A stretch of DNA of 46,058 nt from Zobellia amurskyensis (GTDB lineage Bacteria > Bacteroidota > Bacteroidia > Flavobacteriales > Flavobacteriaceae). Position numbers and translations under genes: made by a program. The stretch spans positions 1 to 46,058 of the forward strand of contig NZ_RCNR01000037.1 of the NCBI RefSeq assembly GCF_009725985.1, in the 5' to 3' direction. The notes beneath the pieces were generated by a model, which saw only the letters and a program-made list of their open reading frames with translations, had not been told where the DNA came from and did no database searches. Of this stretch, positions 26,389 through 34,929 are shown one piece after another (within the stretch, counting starts at the first letter, position 1; every line of letters starts with the position of its first letter).

Positions 26389-26779
26389 GAGTATTTGTAT
26401 TATCGATGATGACCCTATAACGGTGTTCGGCATTCAAAAGATGCTGAGCCTTGTGGTTGATTGTGATGATATTACAGTATACCGTAATGGCAGGTTGGCA
26501 ATTGACGGAATTAAAAGTAGAATTGAAGAAAATAAAAAAGCGCCTCAGGTAATTTTTTTAGATATAAACATGCCAATAATGGACGGTTGGCAGTTCTTAG
26601 ATGAATTCATAACCCTTCCTCTACATGAAAAAGTAAGGGTAAACATCATCACCTCTTCCATAGACTCCTTCGACTTACAAAATTGGGAAGACTTCAAGAA
26701 GAAAACATGCCACACTATCACCTTTAACAACAAACCCATCCGTAAGGAACACGTTGCCGAGATTACCAAAATTGCATAG
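26375..26779 (+). CDS. Single-domain response regulator
   Basis: The 134-residue CheY-like receiver has no output domain: acidic pocket CIIDDDPITVFGIQ, phosphoacceptor Asp63 in VIFLDINMPIMDGW, conserved Thr/Ser in NIITSSID, Lys120 in FNNKPI. It overlaps the 3' end of the PAS kinase gene and is its obvious partner. Such kinase/receiver pairs are common in Flavobacteria and must act through protein-protein contact or a phosphorelay. The target is not in this window. Confidence 0.93.
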   Translation: MNKIESICIIDDDPITVFGIQKMLSLVVDCDDITVYRNGRLAIDGIKSRIEENKKAPQVIFLDINMPIMDGWQFLDEFITLPLHEKVRVNIITSSIDSFDLQNWEDFKKKTCHTITFNNKPIRKEHVAEITKIA

Positions 26780-26801
26780 TATAAGCTTTCCCGTTTTTGC
26801 T

Positions 26802-26809
26802 TATTTTTG
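26802..26809 (+). promoter_or_regulatory. -7 promoter box directly before the M14 peptidase gene
   Basis: TATTTTTG matches TAnnTTTG and ends 4 bases before the ATG at 26814, so a transcript from here would be leaderless. No -33 TTTG is present at the proper distance. Confidence 0.4.
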
Positions 26810-26813
26810 ATAT

Positions 26814-28586
26814 ATGCGACGGAAATCTACCACCCATTCCTTTTTACCTATTGCCCTTATGGCATTAGCTTTGATTTGTTTTTCATGTGAAACAGAACAA
26901 GAGGACAAAACAGCAGACTACAAAACCCATTTTGAAATCAGTAACGGAACCGAAACCGCTACATATTTGCAAACCATAGATTTCTATATTCGGTTAGCCA
27001 AAGAGTTCCCCGAAATAAATATGCAAACCATTGGCGAGACTGATAGCGGTTACCCGCTTCATATTATCACCTACAATCCGGACGGAGATTTTAATTTTCA
27101 GAAAATAAGCAATACCAAGACACTTCTATTTATCAACAACGGCATACACCCTGGAGAAAGTGACGGAATCGATGCCACTATGTTATTGTATAGGGATTTT
27201 GCCATAGGGAAACTTCCCGCCCCAAAAAACACAGTCTTAGTTACTATTCCTATTTATAATATTGGAGGTGCTTTAAATAGAAACAGTACTACAAGAGCAA
27301 ACCAAAACGGACCTAAATCCTACGGTTTTCGTGGAAACACTTTAAATTACGACCTTAATAGAGATTTTATAAAAGCGGACACAAAGAACGCACGAACTTT
27401 TTTTGAAATCTTCCATTTGGTCAATCCAGATATTTTTATTGATAATCATGTAAGTAATGGTGCTGATTACCAATATACCTTAACCCACCTCTTTACCCAG
27501 CACAATAAACTAGGCGGTGAATTAGGGAATTATATTAATAATAAGATGATGCCATCCCTTGAAAAATCTTTAAAGGATGCCGAATGGGATATTACTCCGT
27601 ACGTGAACGTCTTCAATCAAGTTCCTGAAAAGGGGTTTTCCCAATTCATGGATTATCCTAGGTACTCTACAGGTTACACTACCTTATGGAATACTTTTGG
27701 GATGATGGTAGAAACCCATATGCTCAAACCCTACAAACAACGAGTAGAAGGCACGTATACCCTCATGACCAAAATGATTGACTTTGCGGAGACAGACTTT
27801 AAACAAATAAAACAATTAAGAGCGGAAGCAAAACACAGACATAAAAACTGGACCCACTACCCTACCAAATGGCAGATAGATACCACCAAAACAACAACTT
27901 TAGATTTTAAGGGCTATGAAGGCGACACTCTAACAAGTGAAGTAACGGGACTTACGAGACTTAAATATGACAGAAACCTACCTTTCACTAAAAAAGTAGC
28001 GTATCAAAATTTTTACAAGCCTGTTGATTCCGTAGAAATTCCAGAAACCTATATCCTAAAAAAGGGATGGCGTAAGGTTTTATCACTTTTAGAACTCAAC
28101 AAGATACATTACAACACCATACAGAAAGATACAATACTTACGGTCCAATCCTATAGAATAGACAGTTACAAGACCTCTGACTATCCTTACGAAGGCCATT
28201 ACCCGCACTACGAAACAGAAGTATTAAGTTCTACTGACAAAATAAAGTTTCAACAAGGAGATATTCTTATTCCCACTGACCAAGAAGGTTTCCGGTATAT
28301 TTTGGAGACATTGGAGCCCGAAACAAAAGATTCTTTCTTTAACTGGAATTTTTTCGATTCGGTTTTACAGCAGAAAGAAGGTTTTTCGCCGTACGTCTTT
28401 GAGGATGAAGCAGCAAAAATGCTCAATGAAAATCAAGTATTAAAGGACAGTTTTTTATCAAAAAAAGCAAATGATTCAACATTTAGCGCCAATTGGCATG
28501 CGCAATTAGACTGGATTTTTAAAAACTCTGATTATTATGAAGCAGCTCACATGCAATATCCGGTGTACAGAATTATGAAAAAATAA
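26814..28586 (+). CDS. Secreted M14-family zinc carboxypeptidase, lipoprotein
   Basis: The 590-residue protein starts with a lipoprotein signal (FLPIALMALALICFSC; Cys25 followed by acidic residues). The N-terminal half is an M14 peptidase domain: metal-binding HPGESDG (His and Glu), LNYDLNRDFIKADT, and DIFIDNHVSNGADYQYT with the third ligand His. The C-terminal half (about 350-590) has no domain I recognise. The likely role is trimming peptides at the cell surface. It ends 3 bases from the convergent NUDIX gene. Confidence 0.85.
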   Translation: MRRKSTTHSFLPIALMALALICFSCETEQEDKTADYKTHFEISNGTETATYLQTIDFYIRLAKEFPEINMQTIGETDSGYPLHIITYNPDGDFNFQKISNTKTLLFINNGIHPGESDGIDATMLLYRDFAIGKLPAPKNTVLVTIPIYNIGGALNRNSTTRANQNGPKSYGFRGNTLNYDLNRDFIKADTKNARTFFEIFHLVNPDIFIDNHVSNGADYQYTLTHLFTQHNKLGGELGNYINNKMMPSLEKSLKDAEWDITPYVNVFNQVPEKGFSQFMDYPRYSTGYTTLWNTFGMMVETHMLKPYKQRVEGTYTLMTKMIDFAETDFKQIKQLRAEAKHRHKNWTHYPTKWQIDTTKTTTLDFKGYEGDTLTSEVTGLTRLKYDRNLPFTKKVAYQNFYKPVDSVEIPETYILKKGWRKVLSLLELNKIHYNTIQKDTILTVQSYRIDSYKTSDYPYEGHYPHYETEVLSSTDKIKFQQGDILIPTDQEGFRYILETLEPETKDSFFNWNFFDSVLQQKEGFSPYVFEDEAAKMLNENQVLKDSFLSKKANDSTFSANWHAQLDWIFKNSDYYEAAHMQYPVYRIMKK

Positions 28587-28589
28587 AGC

Positions 28590-29177
28590 TTACGCCCCAA
28601 ATAATATTTTTATGTTATTATAAGAATTTTGTAGTGCTTCCTGTATTTTTTTAGGGCCTTTCCACTTCACTTTCATTATTCCTTCCTTCTTTTCTGGCTT
28701 AAGTTTACCAATGTAACTGGTTCTCATAGCATACCAATGCACTTCCTTTAGCGTAAAAACACCACTATTATTAAATATATGGTACGTAGTTCTAAGGAAA
28801 TTTTCTATCCGTAAATCTTTAACTCCCGTTTCCTCCATAACCTCTCTTATGGCACAAGCTTCTATAGACTCACCTTTATCCAGTTTGCCCTTTGGCAAAT
28901 CCCATTTATCGTTTCTATAGATAAACAGCACCTCTCCCAAATCATTTGTAACCACTCCACCCGCCGCTACCACTAGGGGAATCCTATGGGTAAACTTCTT
29001 AAGAATATCTTCGTGATTGGGGTGATAGATATAGGCTTCGGTCAATTTTTTCTTTCTCAATGCCTTTATTGCCTCCTGAATAGAATCTTCATTTAGCAAA
29101 AAATATTCACCACCTCCAGTTTCTGAGAGCTTATTTGTTAAGATCAAAGGCAATTCGTTCACAAAAACTTTATACAT
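28590..29177 (-). CDS. NUDIX hydrolase
   Basis: I choose the ATG at 29177 (MYKVFVNELPLIL), giving 195 residues; an ATG at 29186 would add three. The NUDIX box GKLDKGESIEACAIREVMEETGV lies at about 110-130 and is complete (G-x5-E-x7-REU-x-EE-x-GU), so it should hydrolyse a nucleoside diphosphate derivative. About 80 residues precede the domain (SIQEAIKALRKKKLTEAYIY), of unknown function. The substrate cannot be told. It is divergent from pyrE with start codons only 8 bases apart. Confidence 0.93.
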   Translation of the reverse strand: MYKVFVNELPLILTNKLSETGGGEYFLLNEDSIQEAIKALRKKKLTEAYIYHPNHEDILKKFTHRIPLVVAAGGVVTNDLGEVLFIYRNDKWDLPKGKLDKGESIEACAIREVMEETGVKDLRIENFLRTTYHIFNNSGVFTLKEVHWYAMRTSYIGKLKPEKKEGIMKVKWKGPKKIQEALQNSYNNIKILFGA

Positions 29178-29180
29178 TTG
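29173..29180 (+). promoter_or_regulatory. -7 promoter box of pyrE, overlapping the NUDIX start codon
   Basis: TACATTTG matches TAnnTTTG and ends 4 bases before the pyrE ATG (29185). It contains the start codon of the NUDIX gene on the other strand. No -33 TTTG at the right distance. Confidence 0.5.
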
Positions 29181-29184
29181 CGTC

Positions 29185-29826
29185 ATGGTTTTAGACAAAA
29201 ATACCGCCAAAAAAACGGCCGAACTTCTATTGCAAATTAATGCAATTAAGTTGAAACCGGAAAATCCTTTCTCATGGGCTTCCGGATGGAAATCTCCAAT
29301 CTATTGTGACAATAGAATAATACTGTCCTACCCTGTCATCAGAAACTTCGTTAGAGAAGAAATGGCAAAGCAGGTAGAAGCACTTTACGGCAAGCCAGAT
29401 ATAATTGCCGGAGTAGCCACAGGCGCTATTGGAATAGGTGCTTTGGTTGCCGATTTCCTAGGGCTTCCGTTCATTTACGTTAGACCAGAACCCAAATCTC
29501 ACGGAAGAAAAAACCAAATTGAAGGGCAACTAGAAGCCAATCAAACAGTTGTGGTAATAGAGGATTTGATAAGTACTGGTAAAAGTAGCTTGAACGCAGT
29601 AGATGCCTTAACTGAATCCGGCGCCAATGTAAAAGGCATGTTGGCCATTTTTACCTATGGTTTTGACGTTGCTCAGAGTAATTTTGAAGAAAAAAATGTT
29701 TCTTTAAATACACTTAGTGATTATGACCACCTAATCGAGCAAGCATCAGACACCCATTTTATTAAAGAAGACCAGTTAAATACCTTGTTAGAGTGGAGAA
29801 AAAATCCATCTAAATGGCAACAATAA
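29185..29826 (+). CDS. pyrE: Orotate phosphoribosyltransferase
   Basis: The 213-residue enzyme makes OMP from orotate and PRPP in pyrimidine synthesis. FSWASGWKSPIYCDNR is the orotate-binding start, PEPKSHGRKNQIEG the catalytic loop, and VVVIEDLISTGKSSLNAV the PRPP motif. It is followed after 7 bases by an SRPBCC gene. Its promoter must lie in the coding region of the divergent NUDIX gene. Confidence 0.96.
   Translation: MVLDKNTAKKTAELLLQINAIKLKPENPFSWASGWKSPIYCDNRIILSYPVIRNFVREEMAKQVEALYGKPDIIAGVATGAIGIGALVADFLGLPFIYVRPEPKSHGRKNQIEGQLEANQTVVVIEDLISTGKSSLNAVDALTESGANVKGMLAIFTYGFDVAQSNFEEKNVSLNTLSDYDHLIEQASDTHFIKEDQLNTLLEWRKNPSKWQQ
29196..29203 (-). promoter_or_regulatory. -7 promoter box of the NUDIX gene, inside pyrE
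   Basis: TATTTTTG on the minus strand lies within codons 4-7 of pyrE and faces the pyrE promoter box 15 bases away. Expected start is near 29192, upstream of both candidate NUDIX ATGs. Confidence 0.45.
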
Positions 29827-29833
29827 AATTGAT

Positions 29834-30226
29834 ATGCACATAGAAACACCTCAAAAAGATATTGCAAAAGGAGACAAAGAAGTCTTTGAATTCTTGACCG
29901 ACCTGAAAAATTTTGAAAAATTGATGCCAGATAACATCGATAAATTTGAAGTTATTAATGAAGATCGTTTTCTTTTCGCATTAAAAGGTATGCCCCAAAT
30001 TGTACTGCAGCGGCAAACTCAAACACCAAACAGCCAAATAGTCTTGGGGGCCGCAAGCGATAAATTGCCTTTTACACTTACTGCAGATATTACAGCTGTA
30101 AGTGATTCGGAAAGCAAAGTCTCTCTAAGTTTTGAAGGTCAATTCAATGCCATGATGGCCATGATGATCAAGCACCCCATAACAAATTTTATGGGTACTT
30201 TATCTGAGAACTTAACGAAGATTTAA
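29834..30226 (+). CDS. SRPBCC (START/PYR-like) family protein
   Basis: The 130-residue protein has the SRPBCC start pattern (KDIAKGDKEVFEFLTDLKNFEKLMP, then DRFLFALKGMPQIVLQR) and the long C-terminal helix (MMAMMIKHPITNFMGTLSENL) of this helix-grip ligand-binding fold. The ligand is unknown. It lies 7 bases after pyrE, so it is probably co-transcribed with it. The stop codon abuts that of the convergent biotin ligase gene. Confidence 0.82.
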   Translation: MHIETPQKDIAKGDKEVFEFLTDLKNFEKLMPDNIDKFEVINEDRFLFALKGMPQIVLQRQTQTPNSQIVLGAASDKLPFTLTADITAVSDSESKVSLSFEGQFNAMMAMMIKHPITNFMGTLSENLTKI

Positions 30227-30958
30227 TCAATAAAGCAGTTTTACCTCTTTAATATCAAATTCCTTTAGCACATTATCCTCTAGAGTTATTTGCAGTCTGC
30301 CTGTGGGCGAAACTCCGCGAATAAAACCCATGAACAATTCATTTTCCTTATTCTCAAAAGTTGAGGGCTTGTCCCTTCTAAAAAGAACCTGCTCGTAATT
30401 TTTCCAGAGGTTTTCCCTGTTATCCGTATTGGACTCTAAAAAAATCACCTCCAGATTTCTAACAATTTCATGAAGTAACTCATTTAGATCAAAATTCCTT
30501 CCTAATATCAGTTTTAAAGAGGATGCATTTTCAAGCTCGCCAAAAAAGGTTTGGTTTACATTTAGCCCAATTCCTATGATCGCAGTATTTATCAAATTTC
30601 CCGAAAGTATATTTTCAATAAGAATACCGCAAATTTTTGAATTACCTGACAGAATGTCGTTGGGCCATTTTACACTTAAATCCGGCACTTGGTGCGCCCT
30701 TAATGTATTATACACGGCTAATGACACACAAATGTTCAAAACAAAATAATCATTAACACTTAGAGCCAACCCTTGCCTTAACACACTAAACGTAAGGTTT
30801 TTACCGGAATCAGACTTCCACTTAGCCCCCATTTGTCCTTTACCACTATGTTGTTCTTTTGCGGTAACTACTGTAAAATCAGCCCATGTATCCTCAGACA
30901 ACAAACGCTTTAAATGTGCGTTTGTAGAGTCCGTGGCATCAAGTTTGATTATATTCAT
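30227..30958 (-). CDS. birA: Biotin--[biotin carboxyl-carrier] ligase, monofunctional
   Basis: The 243-residue protein is a biotin protein ligase: LDATDSTNAHLKRLL, the adenylate loop HSGKGQMGAKWKSDSGKNL (usual GRGRxGR replaced by GKGQMGA), VKWPNDILSGNSKICGILIE, and AIIGIGLNVNQ. It lacks the N-terminal helix-turn-helix of E. coli BirA, so it should not be a repressor. Its substrate in this window is pyruvate carboxylase (16490-19942). It is divergent from rsfS. Confidence 0.93.
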   Translation of the reverse strand: MNIIKLDATDSTNAHLKRLLSEDTWADFTVVTAKEQHSGKGQMGAKWKSDSGKNLTFSVLRQGLALSVNDYFVLNICVSLAVYNTLRAHQVPDLSVKWPNDILSGNSKICGILIENILSGNLINTAIIGIGLNVNQTFFGELENASSLKLILGRNFDLNELLHEIVRNLEVIFLESNTDNRENLWKNYEQVLFRRDKPSTFENKENELFMGFIRGVSPTGRLQITLEDNVLKEFDIKEVKLLY

Positions 30959-31024
30959 GTTAGGCTCATTTTTAATATATTGTATCTATTATAAAAAACT
31001 AGGTCTAAAAGAACAAAAAAATAA

Positions 31025-31032
31025 TAACTTTG
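31025..31032 (+). promoter_or_regulatory. -7 promoter box of the rsfS-ftsH operon
   Basis: TAACTTTG matches TAnnTTTG, 19 bases before the rsfS ATG. No -33 TTTG is found at 19-21 bases. Confidence 0.5.
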
Positions 31033-31051
31033 TAGAAACTAAAATTTTTGA

Positions 31052-31435
31052 ATGCAAAAAAGCAAAGCCAGTGCAGATGAACTAATTGCATTGATATTAC
31101 AGGGGATAGAAGAAGTTAAGGGTCAGGACATTTATTTACTTGACCTCAGAGATATAGAAAACACCGTTTGCGACTACTTTATAATTAGTAATGGTACTTC
31201 AAATACACATGTAAACGCAATAGTAGGATCGATTCGTAAAATCGTTAGTAAATCCATACAGGACAAACCTTGGCACGTAGAGGGCGAAGACAATGCCGAG
31301 TGGGTATTAATGGACTACGTTAACGTTGTGGTACATGTTTTCCAAAAACAAATTCGAGAGTATTATGATATTGAAGGCCTTTGGGGAGATGCCAAAGTAA
31401 CCAAGATAGAAAGCAGTAGCAGTTTGAATCAGTAA
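31052..31435 (+). CDS. rsfS: Ribosome silencing factor RsfS
   Basis: The 127-residue protein of the RsfS/Iojap family binds ribosomal protein uL14 and blocks subunit joining when nutrients are short. Family blocks: DIYLLDLRDIENTVCDYFIISNG, KPWHVEGEDNAEWVLMDYVNVVVHVF, REYYDIEGLWGDA. It is the first gene of a six-gene operon and precedes ftsH by 9 bases. Confidence 0.95.
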   Translation: MQKSKASADELIALILQGIEEVKGQDIYLLDLRDIENTVCDYFIISNGTSNTHVNAIVGSIRKIVSKSIQDKPWHVEGEDNAEWVLMDYVNVVVHVFQKQIREYYDIEGLWGDAKVTKIESSSSLNQ

Positions 31436-31444
31436 AAAATAATA

Positions 31445-33448
31445 ATGGCTAAAGATAACAATACGAATACAAAGAAACCAAAGTTCAGCTCATGGTGGAT
31501 TTATGGGTTAATCGCGATTCTTTTAATAGGTTTTCAATTCATAGGTAGCGGCAACTTGGCCAGCACCAAGAAAACAACCACTTCAGAGTTACAAGAGTAC
31601 CTCAGAAATGGTGATGTGAAAGAAATCATGATCATCACCAATACACGTCAGGCCAAAGTCTTCCTTACCGACGAAGCCATGGCCAAGGATGTTCATAACG
31701 ATGTAGCGGAAAAACCACTTCTTCCTTCAACGGGCGTTGTTCCCCAGTACGTATTGGATTACGGGGATTTACAGAACTTTGAAAACGAAATCAAGAACAT
31801 CAAAAAAGAAAACAATCTAGATACTATTGTTGATTACGATACGGACAATAATTATCTAATGGACCTTCTTTTGGGTATACTACCTTTTGTATTAATAATT
31901 GGTATTTGGATTTATTTAATGCGAAGAATGTCCGGCGGCGGCGGCGGCGGCGCAGGTGGCCAAATCTTTAACATTGGTAAATCAAAAGCAAAACTTTTTG
32001 ATGAAAAGACAGACACTAGAACATCATTTAAAGATGTTGCAGGTCTTGAAGGTGCCAAAGAAGAAGTTGAAGAAATTGTGGAATTCTTGAGAAACCCTGA
32101 TAAGTACACTTCTTTAGGTGGAAAAATTCCTAAGGGAGCCCTTCTTGTAGGCCCTCCGGGAACAGGTAAGACCCTTTTGGCAAAAGCTGTTGCAGGAGAA
32201 GCCAAAGTGCCTTTCTTCTCTTTATCAGGTTCAGATTTCGTAGAAATGTTTGTTGGAGTAGGTGCTTCTAGAGTACGTGACCTTTTTAAACAAGCTAAAG
32301 ACAAATCACCTGCTATTATATTTATTGATGAGATAGATGCTATTGGTCGTGCCCGTGGTAAGAACAATTTTACAGGTTCCAATGACGAACGTGAAAACAC
32401 CCTGAACCAGTTATTAACTGAAATGGATGGTTTTGGAACGAACACCAACGTTATTGTATTAGCTGCTACCAACCGTGCAGATGTGTTGGATAAAGCACTA
32501 ATGCGCGCAGGTCGTTTTGACAGACAGATATATGTAGACTTACCGGATATTAGAGAGCGTAAAGAAATTTTTGAAGTTCACCTAAGACCTATTAAGACTT
32601 CTGAAGCTTTGGATTTAGAATTCTTAGCAAGACAAACACCCGGTTTCTCTGGTGCAGATATTGCCAATGTATGTAATGAAGCTGCATTGATTGCCGCTAG
32701 AAAAGAGAAAAAAGCCGTTTCTAAACAAGACTTCTTAGATGCAGTTGATAGAATTGTTGGTGGATTGGAGAAAAAGAATAAAATCATAACTCCTGGTGAA
32801 AAGGAAACTATCGCTTACCACGAAGCTGGTCATGCTACAACAAGTTGGATGCTTGAGCACGCTGCGCCACTAGTAAAGGTAACAATCGTTCCTAGAGGTC
32901 AATCATTAGGTGCCGCATGGTATTTACCGGAAGAACGCCTTATTGTTCGTCCAGAACAAATGTTAGATGAAATGTGTGCCACAATGGGTGGTAGAGCAGC
33001 TGAAAAAGTTATCTTCAATAAAATATCTACTGGAGCTTTAAGCGATTTGGAGAAAGTAACCAAACAAGCTAGAGCAATGGTAACTATTTATGGCCTTAAC
33101 GATGAAATAGGTAATATTACTTATTATGATTCTTCAGGGCAGGATTCATACGGATTCTCTAAACCTTATAGTGAAGATACGGCTAGAAAAATTGACAAAG
33201 AGATATCTAAAATCATTGAAGAACAGTACCAAAGAGCTATTCAGGTATTAACTGACAATAAAGACAAGCTTACGATTCTTGCAGAAAGATTGCTAGAAAA
33301 AGAAGTTATCTTTAAAGAAGATTTAGAGAAGATTTTTGGCAAAAGAGCTTTCGGAGAAGAGTTTGATAAAAAAGGTCAAGAAAAAATCTCCAATGACGAC
33401 ATATCCGCAGAGGATACGTTGGCAGAAGAAGGAGAAGAAAATAAATAA
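31445..33448 (+). CDS. ftsH: ATP-dependent zinc metalloprotease FtsH
   Basis: The 667-residue membrane protease has two N-terminal helices (about 14-31 and 138-158) around a periplasmic domain, a Gly-rich linker (a short GGC repeat in the DNA), an AAA+ domain with Walker A GPPGTGKT (236-243) and Walker B IIFIDEIDAIG, the second region of homology (ATNRADVLDKALMRAGRFDR), and the zinc motif HEAGH (459-463). It degrades misfolded membrane proteins and, in many bacteria, regulators of lipid synthesis; that fits the phospholipid genes downstream in the same operon. Confidence 0.97.
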   Translation: MAKDNNTNTKKPKFSSWWIYGLIAILLIGFQFIGSGNLASTKKTTTSELQEYLRNGDVKEIMIITNTRQAKVFLTDEAMAKDVHNDVAEKPLLPSTGVVPQYVLDYGDLQNFENEIKNIKKENNLDTIVDYDTDNNYLMDLLLGILPFVLIIGIWIYLMRRMSGGGGGGAGGQIFNIGKSKAKLFDEKTDTRTSFKDVAGLEGAKEEVEEIVEFLRNPDKYTSLGGKIPKGALLVGPPGTGKTLLAKAVAGEAKVPFFSLSGSDFVEMFVGVGASRVRDLFKQAKDKSPAIIFIDEIDAIGRARGKNNFTGSNDERENTLNQLLTEMDGFGTNTNVIVLAATNRADVLDKALMRAGRFDRQIYVDLPDIRERKEIFEVHLRPIKTSEALDLEFLARQTPGFSGADIANVCNEAALIAARKEKKAVSKQDFLDAVDRIVGGLEKKNKIITPGEKETIAYHEAGHATTSWMLEHAAPLVKVTIVPRGQSLGAAWYLPEERLIVRPEQMLDEMCATMGGRAAEKVIFNKISTGALSDLEKVTKQARAMVTIYGLNDEIGNITYYDSSGQDSYGFSKPYSEDTARKIDKEISKIIEEQYQRAIQVLTDNKDKLTILAERLLEKEVIFKEDLEKIFGKRAFGEEFDKKGQEKISNDDISAEDTLAEEGEENK

Positions 33449-33506
33449 GAATATTTAACGTTTTCTTTTACTAGTAGAGAACGCGTATTGAGTTTTATAA
33501 GAGCAA

Positions 33507-34121
33507 ATGGGGCTATTTGACAAATTATTCGGTGGCGGCAAGCAAAAGAAGGTTTCCAAAGAAACAGCGGAAACCAGAGGTGCGCATATGCCCGATCTGA
33601 ACATTCCTGTAGATGAGAAATTTACCATACATTTTAAACAAAATGGTGGTAAATTTCTTTACTGCGATTCCTTTTCAGAAATTTCTCAAGCGGTAAAAAA
33701 TATCGTTAATGAGAATAGCTGGCAGGAACACCCCTTCTATGTCATGAACCCGGAGCTTAAAAAGAAATTTGCCAAGGAAAACATCAGCTTTACAAATATT
33801 AGTAGAGAGAGTGAAGTTTTCTTTACCACTTGCGAACATTTAATTGCCCAGAACGGCTCTATATTGGTGTGCTCCAACCAGTTAATGGACAAAAAATTAA
33901 ACGAGTTACCTTATAACGTAATCGTATTTGCCACAACTAGCCAACTGGTAGAATCTATTGGAGAAGGTTTAAAAACAATTAAAAAGAAATACGGCCATAA
34001 CATTCCAGCAAACATTACTACACTAAAACACTTTCAGGCCAACGAAGGAAATTCAGATGATTTTCTAACCTACGGAAGCAGTTCTAAAAACCTGTATCTT
34101 TTACTTTTGGAGGACTTATAA
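33507..34121 (+). CDS. LUD domain protein (LutB/LutC-like)
   Basis: The 204-residue protein begins MGLFDKLFGGGKQKK and carries a LUD-type fold: GGKFLYCDSFSEISQAV, VFFTTCEHLIAQNGSILVCSN, NVIVFATTSQLVESIGEGL. Lactate-utilisation proteins LutB/LutC share this domain, but the iron-sulfur parts and lut neighbours are absent here, so a role in lactate oxidation is not supported. In Flavobacteriaceae this gene commonly sits between ftsH and cdsA. The gap to cdsA is 4 bases. Confidence 0.75.
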   Translation: MGLFDKLFGGGKQKKVSKETAETRGAHMPDLNIPVDEKFTIHFKQNGGKFLYCDSFSEISQAVKNIVNENSWQEHPFYVMNPELKKKFAKENISFTNISRESEVFFTTCEHLIAQNGSILVCSNQLMDKKLNELPYNVIVFATTSQLVESIGEGLKTIKKKYGHNIPANITTLKHFQANEGNSDDFLTYGSSSKNLYLLLLEDL

Positions 34122-34125
34122 TAGC

Positions 34126-34929
34126 ATGAGGGAAGTTTTAAGACGGTCGGTCACAGGAGCTGTTTACATCTTTTTATTGCTGTCTGTTGTTTTTTTAAGT
34201 TCAGATGCTTTTGATTTTTTGTTTATGATATTCGGGCTTGCCTGTCTAAACGAATACAAGAAACTTGTTCATTTAAAAGGTCTGCATATTTATGCCGCTT
34301 ATTTGGCGCTGTGGTGGTTGTTTATTTATTTCGTAAACGACATGTCCCTAGTTTACGTTTTATTGGGTTGCACTCTTATTGTAAACTCCATGTTGCTTTT
34401 TTATCTTTTCTCAAAAAGGACAAAACTGTTCAATACGATTCAAAAATTCCTTATTGGCTTATTTTATGTGGGCGGGGGTTGTATTTTCCTAACAATGATT
34501 CCGTATACCAATAATGACTTTGCCAAGTTTTTAATTATAGGTATTTTTATCTTAATTTGGGTAAATGATTCGTTTGCTTATATAGTTGGCCGTAGTTTTG
34601 GGCGCACAAAGTTGTTTTCTGCGGTATCACCTAAGAAAACTATTGAAGGCGCGCTTGGCGGATTGGTTTTTGCCGTTGCATGTGCCTATTTTATGGCCAA
34701 GTACGAACCCATTTTAACTCCCCTCCAATGGGTATTACTCGCAGTAGTAATTGTCATTACGGGTAATTTAGGCGATTTAATCGAATCAAAATTTAAAAGA
34801 ACGGCAGGCGTAAAAGATAGTGGTGCTATTTTACCTGGCCATGGCGGTATGTTAGATCGCCTAGATAGTTTAATATTTGCAGCACCTTTTGCGTACTTAA
34901 CCTTAAAAATTTTCGCCCATGTTTCATAG
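34126..34929 (+). CDS. cdsA: Phosphatidate cytidylyltransferase
   Basis: The 267-residue, polytopic membrane enzyme makes CDP-diacylglycerol, the precursor of bacterial phospholipids. The C-terminal signature ESKFKRTAGVKDSGAILPGH, continuing GGMLDRLDSL, is the CDP-alcohol site; WVNDSFAYIVGRSFGRTKL and SPKKTIEGALGG are further family blocks. Its end overlaps the start of psd by 11 bases. Confidence 0.95.
   Translation: MREVLRRSVTGAVYIFLLLSVVFLSSDAFDFLFMIFGLACLNEYKKLVHLKGLHIYAAYLALWWLFIYFVNDMSLVYVLLGCTLIVNSMLLFYLFSKRTKLFNTIQKFLIGLFYVGGGCIFLTMIPYTNNDFAKFLIIGIFILIWVNDSFAYIVGRSFGRTKLFSAVSPKKTIEGALGGLVFAVACAYFMAKYEPILTPLQWVLLAVVIVITGNLGDLIESKFKRTAGVKDSGAILPGHGGMLDRLDSLIFAAPFAYLTLKIFAHVS

Noticed and set aside
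31934-31952. GC-rich GGC triplet repeat in AT-rich DNA.
   Set aside because: It encodes the Gly-rich linker found in FtsH of this phylum; it is in frame and not a foreign insertion.
33507-34121. LUD gene as evidence for a lactate utilisation (lut) operon.
   Set aside because: No lutA or iron-sulfur LutB partner nearby; neighbours are ftsH and phospholipid genes.
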